DNA from: Gracilaria caudata
Taxonomy: Eukaryota > Rhodophyta > Florideophyceae > Gracilariales > Gracilariaceae
Assembly: GCA_030374735.1 (NCBI GenBank)
Contig: JASCIV010000086.1
Span: forward strand, 1-50,868
Reading direction: 5' to 3'
Length of the DNA: 50,868 nt
In this document: positions 37,728-46,771 of the stretch, one piece after another
Layout of the letters: each line of letters opens with the position of its first letter
Numbering within the stretch: position 1 is the first letter of the stretch
Notes under the pieces: generated by a model
Database searches by the model: none
Seen by the model: only the letters and a program-made list of their open reading frames with translations
What the model was told of the DNA's origin: nothing
Translations under genes and position numbers: made by a program

Positions 37728-39161
37728 TTACATCGTTTTCCCATTCTGCGGACGGTACGACACACAGTCATTCTTTGAAGAGTCAGCTCCAAACAACAAA
37801 ACTTCGTCACAGCATTCAATAGTCTCACAGTTAACCTGGATGGTTGCGTGGAGGATTCCAAAATCCCTCGCCAGCATTCTTTGCGCATCCTTGACGACAT
37901 CGTGGCCTTTCGCTAAATTCTTCTGATGCAAATGAACGCTAAGCGCTGGGCGTCTAGCTGTGATGGACCAAACATGTAAGTCTCCAACGTTACTAACCCC
38001 GTCCAGCTCAAGAAGCCTCGCATGGATATCTTCGAGCCGCAAAGACCCTGGGGTGCCTTCCATTAAAACCGTCATTGTTTCCCTAGCAAGATCTCTGGTC
38101 GTCATGATGACAATAACTGCGAACAAAAGCGTGCATAACGGGTCAAAGAAAGCCCAGGACGGCTTGATCATCATAATAATTGCAGCTATTATCACTCCCA
38201 CGTTCTGCAGTGCGTCCCCGAGAACATGAAGGTAAGCAGCCCTCAAGTTGGCCGACTTGCTTTCCTTTATTGCGGGAAGGATTTGTACTGCAAAGCTTGA
38301 CGATTGCTCATCCGTTTCGCCTTCATGTACATCTCCGCTTTGATGTTCATGCGAAGGGTCATAGTCATGGTCATGGTCATGGTCATGCACATCCCCATTA
38401 TCGTTATTGTGGTGATGATAGGTGTCGTGGGTGTCGTTCGAAGTAATCGACTTGTATCCATTTTCCAAGTCTGTTTCAGACAAGGGGTGTTCCTTGTTTC
38501 CGTTCGCGGCGTTATGGTTCGGCACAAAGCTGAAGTCCACATGGCTGTGATGAGCATGACCATGACCATGACCATGACCATGATCATGACTTCCATGACT
38601 ATGTGAGTGGCCACTGTGACCAAGAACACAACCGAGCGTGATGTTCACGATAAGTCCTATGATTCCCAACACGAACATCATAGACGCATTTACAGGTTTG
38701 GGATTGAACAGTCTCTCGACGGCAAAAATAGCCAAGATGATTGTTAAGGCCCAAATGAATAGAATGGACACAAACGCCCCGAGAACCTCAGCACGTGCGA
38801 ACCCAAAGGTCATGTATGCGTTGGGCGGTAGGTGGGACACAGATACCGCGATCAAAGAGATCATGAAACCGGCAAGATCGGAAAGGAGGTGAGCAGCGTC
38901 AGACATGATTGCCAAAGACCCAGCCAGATGGCCGCCCACCAACTCAACAAGAAAAAAGAAGGTTGTGAGGACGCATGCGTACGTTAAAGTTCGAATTTCG
39001 CTCCTGGCATCCATTTTCGGTACTGTGTCAGAACCAGGTAATAGGGCGTCCGTTTCCCTCGCAGCTGATACCGTGACTGATGATGACGAACCAGGTACTG
39101 GAGAACTTGCACCATCTTCAATCTGGTCGTCGTATGCGAAGAAATGGTTGTGCAGAGGCAT
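37728..39161 (-). CDS. CDF-family zinc transporter (ZnT/MTP1-like)
   Basis: A 477-residue protein with six predicted membrane segments. The transport-site motifs are visible: MSDAAHLLSDL in helix 2 and YLHVLGDALQNVG in helix 5 (HD-HD zinc site). Between helices 4 and 5 is a very long His/Asp-rich loop (GHSHSHGSHDHGHGHGHGHA, then a second HDHDHDHD block). A cytosolic domain (DIHARLLELDGVSNVGDLHV) forms the C-terminus. Family members load Zn(2+) into vacuoles or secretory compartments in exchange for protons. The long His loop is typical of the MTP1/ZnT2-4-8 group and may tune selectivity. The first ATG is at 39161. Confidence 0.93.
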   Translation of the reverse strand: MPLHNHFFAYDDQIEDGASSPVPGSSSSVTVSAARETDALLPGSDTVPKMDARSEIRTLTYACVLTTFFFLVELVGGHLAGSLAIMSDAAHLLSDLAGFMISLIAVSVSHLPPNAYMTFGFARAEVLGAFVSILFIWALTIILAIFAVERLFNPKPVNASMMFVLGIIGLIVNITLGCVLGHSGHSHSHGSHDHGHGHGHGHAHHSHVDFSFVPNHNAANGNKEHPLSETDLENGYKSITSNDTHDTYHHHNNDNGDVHDHDHDHDYDPSHEHQSGDVHEGETDEQSSSFAVQILPAIKESKSANLRAAYLHVLGDALQNVGVIIAAIIMMIKPSWAFFDPLCTLLFAVIVIMTTRDLARETMTVLMEGTPGSLRLEDIHARLLELDGVSNVGDLHVWSITARRPALSVHLHQKNLAKGHDVVKDAQRMLARDFGILHATIQVNCETIECCDEVLLFGADSSKNDCVSYRPQNGKTM

Positions 39162-40129
39162 TATAGGCACCGTCCAGGAAAAGCTCCTCAGAAGCAGAAA
39201 GGAAGGGGAGCAGTTGAGGAACACACAAACACAGTCTTGACTCAAGACTCGAGTATGTACGAGATGAAAGAGGGAGCAATGTATGCTCGCTAGAACGCTA
39301 TAGGATCAGCCTCGGGTTGAATGAAGTCTAACGGAATACTAGGGTCGCCAACATCACAAGGGTTAGAAGTGCTCGTGGAGGGTTGATGTAGGGCACGAGG
39401 CTGTTAGTGGAATGCGGAAGGAATGATTGCGTTAACAAGCACAGTGCGCGTCAACGTTTGTGATTTCTTAACGATCTTGGACCACCACTTTGCTTGTTCG
39501 TCCAACTGAGTAGGGCGAATGCAGGGTTGCCTGGCAAAAACAATCTCTGCAGTCCACCTCGGGCCTAACGCGTGACGCATCGTTTGCACCTCCTCTGACC
39601 AACCGCACAAGCCTTGGCCCAGCACTCGGCCATCGTATGACGTGTGTAATGCCCTGGCAGCTTCCCAGCATCGGGTTGCCCTTCGTTCGCACTGTTTTGG
39701 GAATACAGTCGTCGAAATCTCGAGCACCATTTCCCTGGAGTCCTTTCCACCGACACACGTCCGAGCGGACATTGACAGTTGTCGTACAAGGGTAGATAGA
39801 GCGCCTCAGATTCTCGGACAGCTGTAGTAGTTACCAAGTTGGCACCCTTCGTACCCTGTTGTATATAAGGGTAACGATAACTGCTGGCTCAAATGCAGGT
39901 CCCAACGGGCTATGCAGATTTGAAAGCTGTGTCGCAACGGAGACCAAGAGCAAGAGCATCGCGCAACCCTGTTGGGGATCTATTAGAGATGAGCGTGAAA
40001 CCCGGAGAGCAGAAGTTGTTCTTGCTCATTTCTCTATGGGACACGTCTGTTCTCTTCACCCAGTAGCTATGGACATAGATGAGAGACCAGGGAGATACGA
40101 ATGCGGGAAGAACGTCAAGAACAACGTGG
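39162..40129. other. Intergenic stretch with an unconvincing 122-codon frame
   Basis: A minus-strand frame at 39404-39772 contains KWWSKIVKKSQTLTRTVLVN but no recognisable family, and an overlapping frame is equally long. Two copies of the AAGGGTA motif (39785-39794 exact TACAAGGGTA; 39866) lie here. No confident gene. Confidence 0.35.
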
Positions 40130-40345
40130 ATCACGTTTTCTTCTTTTACTATGGGTATTCTAGATCGATTACTTCTAGATTATATGAGACCATGTGGGCT
40201 CCGTAGGAGCCCTACTGGAAACTCTCCTTCTTTTTTGGACAACAGCCTCAAATTACTAAGCTGTAATAGAACTTTAAACAAAGTTCTCTCTCCGCAGAAA
40301 TGCCAAAAACTACGGAAAACTCAAATGAGCTGCTCATCTCTGCCA
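40130..40345 (-). mobile_element. Retroelement 3' tail modules with two hairpins
   Basis: Plus-strand reading: TATGGGTATTCTAGAT, a 7-bp hairpin GGGCTCC-GTA-GGAGCCC (40196-40212), then TTTTGGACAACAGCCTCAAA and a second hairpin AGAACTTT-AAAC-AAAGTTCT (40268-40287). The sequence GAGCTGCTCATCT near 40328 recurs at about 41455. These match modules at about 6905, 41160 and 41390, all in the same orientation. Confidence 0.5.
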
Positions 40346-40744
40346 CAAAGGTCAGTTTCCAGATCAAGTATTGACTCGGTGCTCGCTGACAAACGTCTCC
40401 CGGAAAAACGAACTACCTGCTCCACGAGAAAGAGAAGAATAAACAATGATAGAAGAGATCAAACGGTGACCGTCAAAGTGTTTGGCCTTCTCTTCTTCTG
40501 GTTTCTCTCTATAGTATAGCTCTCCCGCTGCTTCGCGAACAGTTGCGGACCACACTAAAGAAGAATAAGAAAGAACTGCTAATTACTAGCTGCTAGTTGG
40601 TGGTCGTACAGAGCATTTGCCAGAAAGCTGCATCACCTCTATTCTTCCTTTCAAATTAAGCGTTCATCTTTCTCGATCTCTTGCACGGCAGAACACCCTC
40701 TGCGACCGCTTGTCTTTGGTGGCACCATTACTGAATATTTCCCT
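40346..40744. other. Repeat-block sequence without recognised module
   Basis: This is sequence between two retroelement modules. No coding capacity or further known module was recognised. Confidence 0.3.
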
Positions 40745-40830
40745 CTCTCTCTCTTTTATAAGCACACCTAGCTTAATTACATAGAGCGTTTCTGTTGAAA
40801 GAATCGCTTTCTCGCGGGGAAGGCTAACAC
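40745..40830 (-). mobile_element. Retroelement tail copy (CT tract, GCACACCTAGCTTAAT, hairpin)
   Basis: CTCTCTCTCTTTTATAAGCA then CACCTAGCTTAATTAC and AGAGCGTTTCTGTTGAAAGA. This is nearly the same as 7200-7290, but the right hairpin arm has mutated (AATCGCTTTCT), so this copy is decayed. Confidence 0.55.
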
Positions 40831-41786
40831 TTTTCCCGGCCATTTTCTAACAATATCAGCAACAACAAGACCTTGACGGTCGCGAAGGAGTGAAAGAAAG
40901 AGTCGTCTAGGGTATGTGCGTTTCAGACATCGCAAGACATAATGCTCAACATTGGACTTTTTCACTATTCGGTGCCCCAGCCTGCGTAAGACCTATCGCC
41001 TACTCCATGTTCACGTAGCCCAGAAAGATTCGATACCTTGAAGTCGGGAGATCATTCTAATATCCCGTTCTGCAGACCTCTAGTAAGCTCAACTATCCCC
41101 GCGTTTTTGAACAATCCAAACCAACAGCCAGTCCAGCATATTTTTACTTTTCTCTCTCTTCTTCTTTATTGTGGACAACAGCTTCTAATTACTAAGCTGT
41201 AGTAAAACTTTTCAAAGAAAGTTTTCTCTCTGTAGAAACTCTCTCTCTTCTTCTGTCGATTTGGACAGCAGAAGAGAGAGAGATACCTCTCTCTATATAT
41301 GGGTAACCTTGCTATAGCTCTTTTACAGGTGCAATAGTTCAATTACTAGTTACAATTTAGACCGTCTCCCTCTCTCTCTCTCTTTTACGGGTATCCTAGA
41401 TTAATTACTTCTTAAGACTATGAGTATAGCGCATTAGCTCCTTTGGAGCCCGTGAGCTGCTCATCTGTGACACGGAGGCCAGTTTTCCGCGCCACACCCA
41501 AACGCCTAATCCATTTCGCTACATGCTTACATACGCACAACGCTACTGCTAGCTACAGCACCGCACACATTCGTAGTGTGCACCGTTAGACCCCACGCAG
41601 GACTATCTTACTGCAGCTGGCTGCATCATTAAACTGCACCTCCTACGTACCGCGCTCACACATCCCCCATACAAGCAGCACAATTGATTCCATGATGGAA
41701 TTCCCATCACTCAAAACACAAAGAACACAATTATTATGGTACGGGCTAATGCTTTCTTGTCAGTCCGTTTCCTCTTCTTCTTCTTC
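40831..41786 (-). mobile_element. Nested retroelement tail debris
   Basis: At 41160-41245: TGGACAACAGCTTCTAATTA with hairpin AAAACTTT-TCAAAG-AAAGTTTT (41204-41225). At about 41320-41365: CTTTTACAGGTGCAATAGTT, similar to 7338-7370. At 41370-41490: CT tract, TTTTACGGGTATCCTAGATT, then GCTCC-TTTG-GAGC and GAGCTGCTCATCTGTGACAC. Several copies appear to have inserted next to each other, all in one orientation. No intact coding region. Confidence 0.45.
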
Positions 41787-41900
41787 TTCAGTAGTTCTTG
41801 GCCTGCGTCGGAGATCCGTCTGCGTTCTCATTTCGCCCCGACCACGGGAAAGTGGATCGGAGACGGGCACACCACGGGAAGGCGAGATGCACGTGCCCGT
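41787..41900 (-). mobile_element. Fragment of retroelement ORF just upstream of RNase H
   Basis: This shares long blocks with 6716-6808: GGAGATCCGT, CATTTCGC, and GGAGACGGGCACACC against CAGAGACAGGCACACC. On the minus strand both encode a PVSD...EM..QTDL.RRP stretch. The 6.7 kb copy leads directly into an RNase H remnant, so this is a truncated piece of the same element family. Confidence 0.5.
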
Positions 41901-41945
41901 TTCTTCTTCGCTGACTTAAACTCGCGACACTTGTATTGTTAATGA

Positions 41946-42417
41946 GGATCCTATGCGCCAGTTGTTCTCAATTCAATCTTTTTCCATCTGTGCTGAATAA
42001 GAAGTATACAAGGAGGAGCATTTGATAGTTCGCACTCGTGCATCATGTAGTAGAGTTTTAAGAACCCGATGGGATAAAATATGAAGCAACCTGGAAACAT
42101 CTAAATCTACCCTTTTCCAAACGAACTACACAAAAGCCCTCTAACCTGGAACGCCTACTTCCAGTTCATCTAATTCATATTATAACAAGCGAAAGTCCAT
42201 GCCGCAAATCCTAGGCTTCCATCGGTGATACTTGTTATGCAGAGCAATATCATACGTTGCCATGTCTCCAGCATAGATCTCAGGTACATATGCAGTTGAC
42301 AAAAGGGTTAGCACTACCCAACAATTAATCGTCGATGCAATGCTCTCCGGCCAAGTTGACGCCAACACAAGATACGGACGACTACAAAAATACATCTCCA
42401 GCGCAGTCGATATGTAG
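41946..42417. other. Intergenic stretch downstream of the CBM gene
   Basis: This 472-nt A/T-rich region lies 3' of the glycogen-binding-domain gene. Nothing recognised. Confidence 0.35.
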
Positions 42418-44009
42418 TCAACAAATAATACATCCACGATCATCATTCCTTTTCTTCTCCTTGTTTTCGCTTCGCGCATCTTCTATCGTTTCTTCATAGT
42501 TTTCTGTCGTGTCTGACAAGGTCTCGGCGCCTAGCTTTATAGGCTGTTCTATGTTTTCCTGTTCCTCAGATGATGCATCCTGATCCTTAAGAGGAACGTG
42601 AGACTCAAATTTGGTTCTTGAGAATGATGTATCCTTAAACGTCTCAGAACTTGGTGCCTCATTTGTGCTTTCCACATTTTCATCCTTAGGAGCGCTTGGT
42701 CTTGGTGACTGATATGATTCGGTACCCAGCGATTCCCTTTCAGGTTGCAGCTTCTCAGGCACCTCCGAGACATGAATCCGTGCTTCTGTTTTTTCGAGCT
42801 TCTCAGAATCCACCAACTTGTCTTCAGATGCAGTTTGGGTTTCACATTCCTGTTCTGCAATAGTTTGCTTTTGTGCGGTTTCTTGTGCTTTAAGTGATGT
42901 AGAGTCTATTGTGTTGCCCTCGTCATCACGCGTATTCAGCTCTTCCACTGGGCGTACATCTTCTTTAAGAAATAAAGAAGCGGAAAACGTGCTGGAATGT
43001 CAGAGAAAGTTTCTGCTGCGCCTATGTTTGAAAAAACCTGCATATGTTCCTGATTTGACGTACCTTCTTTTTCTTTGATGTTCAACATTCCGGTATCTAG
43101 TAGAACTTCTTGAGGCTGTAATGCAGAGTCCAACGCATGTAATGGCTCAGAAGTGTTTCCTAGGAGAGAATCCGATGCAGACACGCTGATGACGTTATTA
43201 AATCCTCCGAAACCATCCGACTGGATCTCGTACTGGGCGCAATGGGTCCAATGGTCGTCTACGATGAACTTGAACAAGAAAATTCCGGCGGGAAGATTGA
43301 GAACTGTACGCCAGACATCGTGTTCTTCGGACAGCTCTAACGGGGAAATTTGTTTCCATCCATCCCATGAACCTTTTATGCACACGCTGTCATAGCTTTG
43401 GTCTCTTGGATGTTCAAATGTCACTGGTATGGTCTCGGGTTTCGATTCGACAGGTTGAACGGCCTCAGTCGCATGCTCTGATGGGACTGACCCCTTTCCA
43501 GTTAAGCCATCCGCCTCATTTGCCAACTCCTGTTCTGTCGCACTTGGTTCGCATGCACTTGAAGACATTTTGTGGGGCGAGTGGAGAACGGGTGGGACAC
43601 TCTGATGAAGATGGTGATGGAAGTCTACATCTATAACCTCAGTGACAGAGGCATGTGTGGAAGGAATAGAGTGGTCAGGATCAATCGGCTCATCGTTTCG
43701 TTGCGCCTTAGGCAATGCGCTGACGACTTCTTTTGGCGGTTTGATGTCCAATGCACAGTTCATGCCGCCAAAGCCGTCAGAAATGTGCTCGTAGTTTGGG
43801 GCACATACCCATTCGTTATCGACCACAAACTTGAACAGAATGGCGCCAGGATTCAAGGTCATGTGGACCTGCCACAGATTGGAGTTGTCTTCTTTCCTTC
43901 GGAGAGCAGCAAAAGACTGCCAGCGGTCCCACGAGCCCTTGATCAACACAGTCTCATGGTTTCGTTCGGCAAAGTATTCGAAGGTTGTTGGCACAAGTTG
44001 CGAAGCCAT
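42418..44009 (-). CDS. Protein with two AMPK-type glycogen-binding domains and a CaaX end (two exons)
   Basis: Exon 1 is 43064-44009 (GTACGT donor at 43063). Exon 2 starts near 42959; acceptors ending at about 42963, 42960 and 42948 are all in frame. With the middle one the protein has 495 residues. Two CBM48/AMPK-beta-like domains are clear: about 5-90 (TVLIKGSWDRWQSF, ILFKFVVDNEW, DGFGGMNCALDI) and about 190-275 (VCIKGSWDGWKQISPLEL, IFLFKFIVDDHWTHC, DGFGGFNNVISV). The remaining 200 residues are acidic and disordered. The C-terminus is KRNDDRGCIIC, where CIIC is a candidate CaaX prenylation box. No kinase-binding AMPK-beta C-terminal domain is seen. It may tether glucan (floridean starch in red algae) to membranes; that is inference. 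Confidence 0.78.
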
Positions 44010-44832
44010 GACGTGACACAAATTGCAGCGTCTCCGAGAGGTGAGGCGTTCTGCAGAGCTGCGCGGCAATAGCTGAAGAAGCAAGCGAATGGTATCTATG
44101 TACTTGAGTGGTGGACGCACGTAGCTACCTTCGTAGCTCTGCCAGAGTGCACGGGGGGTTATAGAGAGAGGTTCACCTGACGGTGTGGCGGTTAATGGCG
44201 TGCTCTACCAACTAGATCTCAAGATGCGATGGTGGTGACGTGTCAGGCAGACAGCCATGAGTGAGCCAGCTGGAGACTGCAATAAAAAAACTCCGCAAAT
44301 ACCACGATGCAAAACAGGTTGCACCTCGGGAGTGTTGGGGCGTGGTGTGCGCACCTGTCGCAAGTCGATTGGCGCACGCTTTGATTCATATTGCCATGGC
44401 GGGCGGCCGGGCTACAAAAGGCTACCGGGACTACTGTCAAGCTGCTTGCCTGCCGGCTGTCGGCGTAGACGTGCCAAAGGGCATGCGAGCGCGTCGGCAG
44501 CACACAGACTCCTGTACACATGGCAGTTAGATACGAAGGGCACATCACTCTTGTTCCGCATCTGGTCGCATCTGCTCCGTCCCGTTGCGGCCGGTGGCTT
44601 TGCCCTCCATACCCTCACCTGCGCGCTTGAGCGTCCCGTTAACACGTCCTCCTACCGTGAGCCTTCTTCCGCTACCCCCTCGTTGCGTTTCTCGTATCTC
44701 AACTACTCACCAAAGAAGACTGCCCGCCACACGCTATTTTCCAGACCTAGCTCCCCACACCGTGCCTGCCTTGCGCGACGCGTCGCAACGCTTGTCATAA
44801 TACCTTCACCGTCAGTTGTATGTATCGCAACT
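44010..44832. promoter_or_regulatory. Divergent spacer between the CBM gene and the Smr gene
   Basis: These 823 nt separate divergent genes. The Smr frame stays open upstream to an ATG at 44257, but the encoded stretch (Cys/Arg-rich, low complexity) looks like translated leader and promoter, so I start the gene at 44833. Confidence 0.4.
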
Positions 44833-46053
44833 ATGCAGCACCGGGCACATGACCAAAGTGGCATAAACCCGAAATCCGTCAACGCCAACGAAAATGGCGC
44901 CGACTACACCACAGTCGATTACGTCACCTCAAACTTCTCTGCTCTGTCGTTTACAGATAATCCCTTTTCTTCGCCATATCCATTTTGCAACAATCATCAA
45001 TCTACCTATTCCACGTATCATGAAAATTCACCGTTCTCACCTTCACCGTTTTCTCAACTACACTTCGACGGCGCCAACCGCCAAAGCGAGCATCCGTATC
45101 CCTACTCCGACCAAACCCCCTTGTCAGATGCTCGGTCTTACGACTTCATCGAGCCCGCAAAGTGTGTTTCGCCTCCCGCAAAGTCCACTCTCAACGCTCA
45201 CGCTCCGGAGTTTGTTCCATCGTTTGCAGTGTTGCCCGCGGAGGAACCCTTACCAGCGGACCATCCCCTTTATAACCCACCTCCCGTACTTACTTCCTCT
45301 GAGACAACAGTGGAGCATGCGGTAGAGAACTTTGAGCGCCAATTTCCTCCTCTCCCCGGCTCGAAGACTTCTCCCGACGAGAAGGGAAAGCCCGTGCTGC
45401 GAAAGGCTTTAGGCTGGCATGAAATAGAGCATGAGCAACGTGAGAAAGCGAGATGGCAGAAGCATTTGGACGTGCAGCACAACTTTGTGCAGGCGTTGCA
45501 ATCTGTAAATGAATTGCCAGAAGTGCAACACGAAATGGCACCTGTTAGTGGAGACGTCGGGAATGTCTGGGTGTCCACAGGCCGAAGTGTCGCTGAGCTG
45601 TACGAAGAATTAAGGGCCGAAGCAGCGGAGCAAGCCTCCATACGAAACAAATACTTCGACAGGGCGGCTGCTGCCTTTAAGAGGAATGACGGCGCAACCG
45701 CGAAGAAGATGGGGGCGTTAGGAAGAGAGGCAAACGAAAGGATGAAAGAACTCCACAGCAAAGCTGCAAATGCCATTTTTGCCACTAGGAATCCACCCCA
45801 TGTTCTCGATGTCATTGACCTACATGGCTTGCATGTTAACGAGGCTCTGGAGAGGTTACCCTCTGCTTTGGACGGAAAGCATGGAAGGGTTCGAATTCTC
45901 ACGGGCACGGGTCATCACACCAAGGGTACAGGGAGAGCAAGATTACGGCCTGCTGTTAAGAAATGGTTGAAGGACAACGATTACTTCTTTGAAGAAGTTG
46001 TTGATGCCAATGAATACGTCGGCAGTTTCATTGTCGACATCCAAGATCGATGA
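44833..46053 (+). CDS. Smr-domain protein with PAM2 motif
   Basis: This has 406 residues. The N-terminal 230 are Ser/Pro/Tyr-rich and disordered, with a PAM2 motif STLNAHAPEFVPSF (about 118-131) fitting the consensus xLNxxAxEFxP that binds the MLLE domain of poly(A)-binding protein. About 255-320 is DUF1771 (AAAAFKRNDGATAKKMGALG). About 322-406 is the Smr domain: VIDLHGLHVNEAL, and RILTGTGHH where many Smr nucleases have the TGxGxHS motif. The architecture PAM2-DUF1771-Smr is that of plant CID5-7-type proteins, suggesting an mRNA-linked nuclease or decay factor in the cytoplasm. An upstream in-frame ATG at 44257 would add 192 residues that look non-coding. Confidence 0.83.
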   Translation: MQHRAHDQSGINPKSVNANENGADYTTVDYVTSNFSALSFTDNPFSSPYPFCNNHQSTYSTYHENSPFSPSPFSQLHFDGANRQSEHPYPYSDQTPLSDARSYDFIEPAKCVSPPAKSTLNAHAPEFVPSFAVLPAEEPLPADHPLYNPPPVLTSSETTVEHAVENFERQFPPLPGSKTSPDEKGKPVLRKALGWHEIEHEQREKARWQKHLDVQHNFVQALQSVNELPEVQHEMAPVSGDVGNVWVSTGRSVAELYEELRAEAAEQASIRNKYFDRAAAAFKRNDGATAKKMGALGREANERMKELHSKAANAIFATRNPPHVLDVIDLHGLHVNEALERLPSALDGKHGRVRILTGTGHHTKGTGRARLRPAVKKWLKDNDYFFEEVVDANEYVGSFIVDIQDR

Positions 46054-46771
46054 AGAGGCTCGTAGAAATAAGTAGTACTTGCCGTACTTATTGCTTGCTT
46101 CTTGTCATGTACAACAAATATGTGTCTTATATCGACGAATGCAGCATGTGTGCTTATTGTCAAGATGGAAGTGCCCGACCCTTGCCTTAGCTGGAAGGTC
46201 AGTACTTGCACATCATGACTCTAATCCTTTCTCGTTCACCAAGCGAAAAGTTTCCGGCGTATCTTGTACAACAAGACCAACGTATGTCAACCAAAGTCAC
46301 CCAAGACTCGATATCAAATGCTGTCATGGTTTTGGGATGTTACCTGTATATGTACTTTGTAACCGGCTAGCATTGTCGAGCGCAACAGAAGATCTTGCTG
46401 AGATTGTACTGATGTTCATATCCGTGCTATCTTCGTAGAGATCGCAGGCACCACTACATGACTATCTGTTAGGACAACAGTATCCATCTTGGGCATGAGA
46501 CATGTATTTTCTTGTCTGGAAAGCCCTCATTCCGAGACAAATTGCTCAGGTTGCTGCATTTTTGCAATTTTGCAATTTGAATTTTCCGGCGATCTGATCC
46601 ACATTGGGATGGAGATTTGTTCTTGTCCCAAGAGTCAAACAAGCTCAACTGAAATGATGAATCAGAATAACAAGGGTGGCGGCGTTTCGCCAGAGGACCA
46701 ACCTTGCATCAGGCTCATGTCATTCGAAGCTCTATCCAGTTCAAATTATATCTCCAGAGGAGTCTTGGACG
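46054..46771. other. Intergenic stretch upstream of the IGPS-like gene
   Basis: This 718-nt region has no recognised gene. A 106-codon plus-strand frame (46489-46809) overlaps the next gene in another frame and lacks motifs. It could hide a first exon of the IGPS-like gene, whose frame is open back to 46658. Confidence 0.35.

Noticed and set aside
38340..38600. Tandem GGTCATGGTCATG and CATGACCATGACC repeats, first read as a minisatellite
   Set aside because: They encode the His/Asp-rich loop of the zinc transporter in frame, so they are explained by the protein.
39404..39772. 122-codon minus-strand frame
   Set aside because: There are no recognised motifs, a second frame of similar length overlaps it, and the area is repeat-rich.
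44257..44832. 192-codon N-terminal extension of the Smr protein from an upstream ATG
   Set aside because: The translation is Cys/Arg-rich, lies in the divergent promoter and resembles no targeting or structural region. The ATG at 44833 is closer to the PAM2 region.
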